From Peristeroidobacter soli (GTDB lineage: Bacteria > Pseudomonadota > Gammaproteobacteria > Steroidobacterales > Steroidobacteraceae): a DNA stretch of 64,000 nt. The position numbers and the translations under genes are program-made. Numbering within the stretch: position 1 is the stretch's first letter; the number at the start of each line of letters is the position of its first letter. The stretch is from NCBI RefSeq assembly GCF_004138485.1, contig NZ_ML142848.1, positions 62,001 through 126,000 on the forward strand. Direction: 5' to 3'. The notes below the pieces were generated by a model. The model saw nothing but the letters and a program-made list of their open reading frames with translations, did no database searches and had not been told where the DNA came from. Positions 62,516 through 64,000 of the stretch are shown here, piece by piece.

Positions 62516-64000
62516 GTCGCCCATGATCTGCGGCGAGTTGGCGGCGTCCGAGTAGCGCTCGCTGCGATACGTGTATTCGGCCCGGCCCAGGAAATTCCAG
62601 CGCTCGGACAGCGGCTGCAGATACTGAGTCGTGGCGCTGAACGAATGTTTCGGCGACTGCGGCAGCGTGTGACCGGAGAAGTCGGCACCTGCCGGCGTGG
62701 CACCTCGGAACGAATCGTACGAAGCGTCGGTGTAGCCGTAACCCAAGGTGACATCGAGATCCGCCGCGAGCCGCGCCACGATCTCCAGCTCACCGCCCTT
62801 GCTGATCGCCTTGGCCGCGTTCGACGTCTGATAGTTGATGATGCCCTGCGCGTTCTGGATGAGCTGATTGACCTGCAGGTCCTGATAGTCCATGTAGAAC
62901 ACGTCGGCGTTGAGGCGCAGCCGGCCGTCCAAAAGCGTGGTCTTGACGCCGACTTCGTAGTTGTCGACGTACTCCGGATCGAACTCCGCCAGCGATCCGT
63001 CCGCTTGCAGCAGCGAGAACGAGAACGCGTTGTAGCCGCCGGATTTGAAGCCGTGCGAGTAAGTCACATAGCCGAGGACATCGTCGGAAAACGACCAGGT
63101 GGCCGAGGTGAGCCAGGTGGCTTCTTCATCGGTGCGTGAGTCGGTGACGCGCGGAGTGTTCGGTACGAACTGGCCCGTTGGATCGGCGAACAACTGATGA
63201 TTGATGCTCTTCTCCTCGGAGGTGTAGCGCAGGCCGGCGATGAGCTTCAATCGATCGGTGGCGCGGATCTCCAATTGTCCGAAGCCCGCATAGCTTTCCG
63301 ATTCGAGGCCGATGTCGATGTAGCCAACGCCCGGCGTTGGATTGGATCCCAGCGGCAACCCGAATACCGCGAACACGTCCCTGCCAACCCGCGCCCACGC
63401 TTCGGCGTCCATGTCCTGCTGGTCGTAATAGACACCGAGCAGATAGCCGAGACGGTCGCCGGCGTTGCCCGCGAAGCGCAGTTCCTGGCTGAGCTGGCTC
63501 TGGTCTTCCTTGATGCCGGTGCCAAAGATGTCGAACGCCGACTTGTTCGAACTCTGGAAATTGTTCCAGTCGAAGGCGCGATAGGCCGTGATGGAAGTGA
63601 ACGTGCCGCCGGCCACGCGCCAGTTGGCCTCGGCCGAGATGCCCCACAGATCGCGATCCTGAAATGCCGAGGGCGCATCGTTGATGACCCGGTCCCACGG
63701 ATTCACATCCTGAGGCGAATTGAAGGGCGCGCGGGCATAGAGCGGCGAAGGCACGAGGATTTCGTTTGCACCGTCGTGTGTCCGGTCGCGTGCCGCATCG
63801 GCACGAAAGATGATGCTCAGCGTGTCGTTGACATCGTACAGAGCGGCAATGCGCGCATTGATATTGTTGACGTCGTTGTTGTCCGGCCCCGCCAGGTTCT
63901 CGAGCAAGCCATCGCGTTGCTGGTATTGCACGGCGCCGCGAATCGCCAGGCTGTCGCCGAGCTTCGGTGTGTTGCCGATCAACGTGACCGTCGCGGCGTT
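62306..64000 (-). CDS. TonB-dependent receptor (C-terminal part, gene continues beyond the window)
   Basis: At least 564 codons of the barrel of a TonB receptor. The frame is open to the right edge, so the N-terminus, plug and TonB box are outside. The sequence includes RGAVQYQQRDGLLEN, YVTYSHGFKSGGYNAFS and the end GIEYRYRWRAQ. The KSGGYNAF motif is typical of receptors for steroid- or lignin-like or unknown organic ligands in sphingomonad-type families. It converges with the AraC gene and overlaps its 3' end by 210 bases. Confidence 0.85.
   Translation of the reverse strand, partial: NAATVTLIGNTPKLGDSLAIRGAVQYQQRDGLLENLAGPDNNDVNNINARIAALYDVNDTLSIIFRADAARDRTHDGANEILVPSPLYARAPFNSPQDVNPWDRVINDAPSAFQDRDLWGISAEANWRVAGGTFTSITAYRAFDWNNFQSSNKSAFDIFGTGIKEDQSQLSQELRFAGNAGDRLGYLLGVYYDQQDMDAEAWARVGRDVFAVFGLPLGSNPTPGVGYIDIGLESESYAGFGQLEIRATDRLKLIAGLRYTSEEKSINHQLFADPTGQFVPNTPRVTDSRTDEEATWLTSATWSFSDDVLGYVTYSHGFKSGGYNAFSFSLLQADGSLAEFDPEYVDNYEVGVKTTLLDGRLRLNADVFYMDYQDLQVNQLIQNAQGIINYQTSNAAKAISKGGELEIVARLAADLDVTLGYGYTDASYDSFRGATPAGADFSGHTLPQSPKHSFSATTQYLQPLSERWNFLGRAEYTYRSERYSDAANSPQIMGDSYGLVNLRLGVEEASGGSSLTLWARNLLDKDYAIVRGFGSSAFAPGAIGQSVGNERMYGIEYRYRWRAQ

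Noticed and set aside
1-64000. CRISPR arrays, tRNA or rRNA genes, insertion sequences, phage or conjugation genes
   Set aside because: No regularly spaced repeats, cloverleaf or rRNA-like stretches, or transposase/integrase motifs were seen. A tRNA scan with a dedicated program was not possible here.

Overview
The window is a GC-rich bacterial chromosome segment with tightly packed genes, many translational-coupling overlaps, and no rRNA, tRNA, CRISPR, transposase or phage gene that I could see. Five TonB-dependent receptors (one cut by the window end), a FecI/FecR pair, a NodT-type outer-membrane channel, a VPLPA-CTERM protein, a PQQ/cytochrome c quinoprotein and a flavin-halogenase/SapC locus point to a Gram-negative proteobacterium. 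The mix resembles environmental gammaproteobacteria of the Steroidobacter/Xanthomonadales/Nevskiales type. That placement is inference, not a database result. No gap between genes exceeds 300 bases; the two longest (15594-15885 and 41749-42004) are listed as features.

Region 1 (1-3900): the tail of an amidohydrolase, an aromatic-acid-type MFS importer behind a good inverted-repeat operator, a lipoprotein alpha/beta hydrolase and a DHA2-type MFS exporter. Region 2 (3894-16953) is the most unusual part. An eight-gene minus-strand operon runs TonB receptor - DszB-like enzyme - YejB - YejE - YejF - YejA - DszB-like enzyme - ABC exporter. A third DszB-like gene is transcribed divergently from the receptor. 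The three DszB-like proteins lack signal peptides and keep the Cys/His/Arg triad of the desulfinase DszB. The locus therefore reads as an outer-membrane-to-cytosol import route ending in C-S (sulfinate) cleavage or related chemistry. Region 3 (16971-27301): a NarL-type response regulator; a set of four exported proteins of unknown function (two share a repeated Cys-pair module, two are paralogues of each other) downstream of a TonB receptor; then a Rieske oxygenase with a divergent LysR regulator.

Region 4 (27307-33032): a FecI-FecR-TonB receptor-serine hydrolase operon. Region 5 (33176-41748): PsiE-like and DUF4239-like membrane proteins, then a NodT/HlyD/RbbA-like/YhhJ-like efflux operon that ends in a polyphosphate kinase 2 gene. 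Region 6 (42005-50634): a VPLPA-CTERM protein, a small lipoprotein, phosphoglucomutase, a receiver-like protein, a hydrolase-cupin fusion with a divergent LysR regulator, and a subtilase lipoprotein. Region 7 (50765-59730): a TonB receptor-flavin halogenase-SapC-DUF6445 operon, a PQQ/heme c dehydrogenase lipoprotein, and PhnA. Region 8 (59658-64000): a degenerate FixJ-type regulator, an exported ABM/VOC pair, a short AraC regulator and the C-terminal part of another TonB receptor.

The common theme is uptake and breakdown of unusual small organic molecules, with TonB receptors for entry and exporters to remove toxic products. The specific substrates cannot be read from the sequence.
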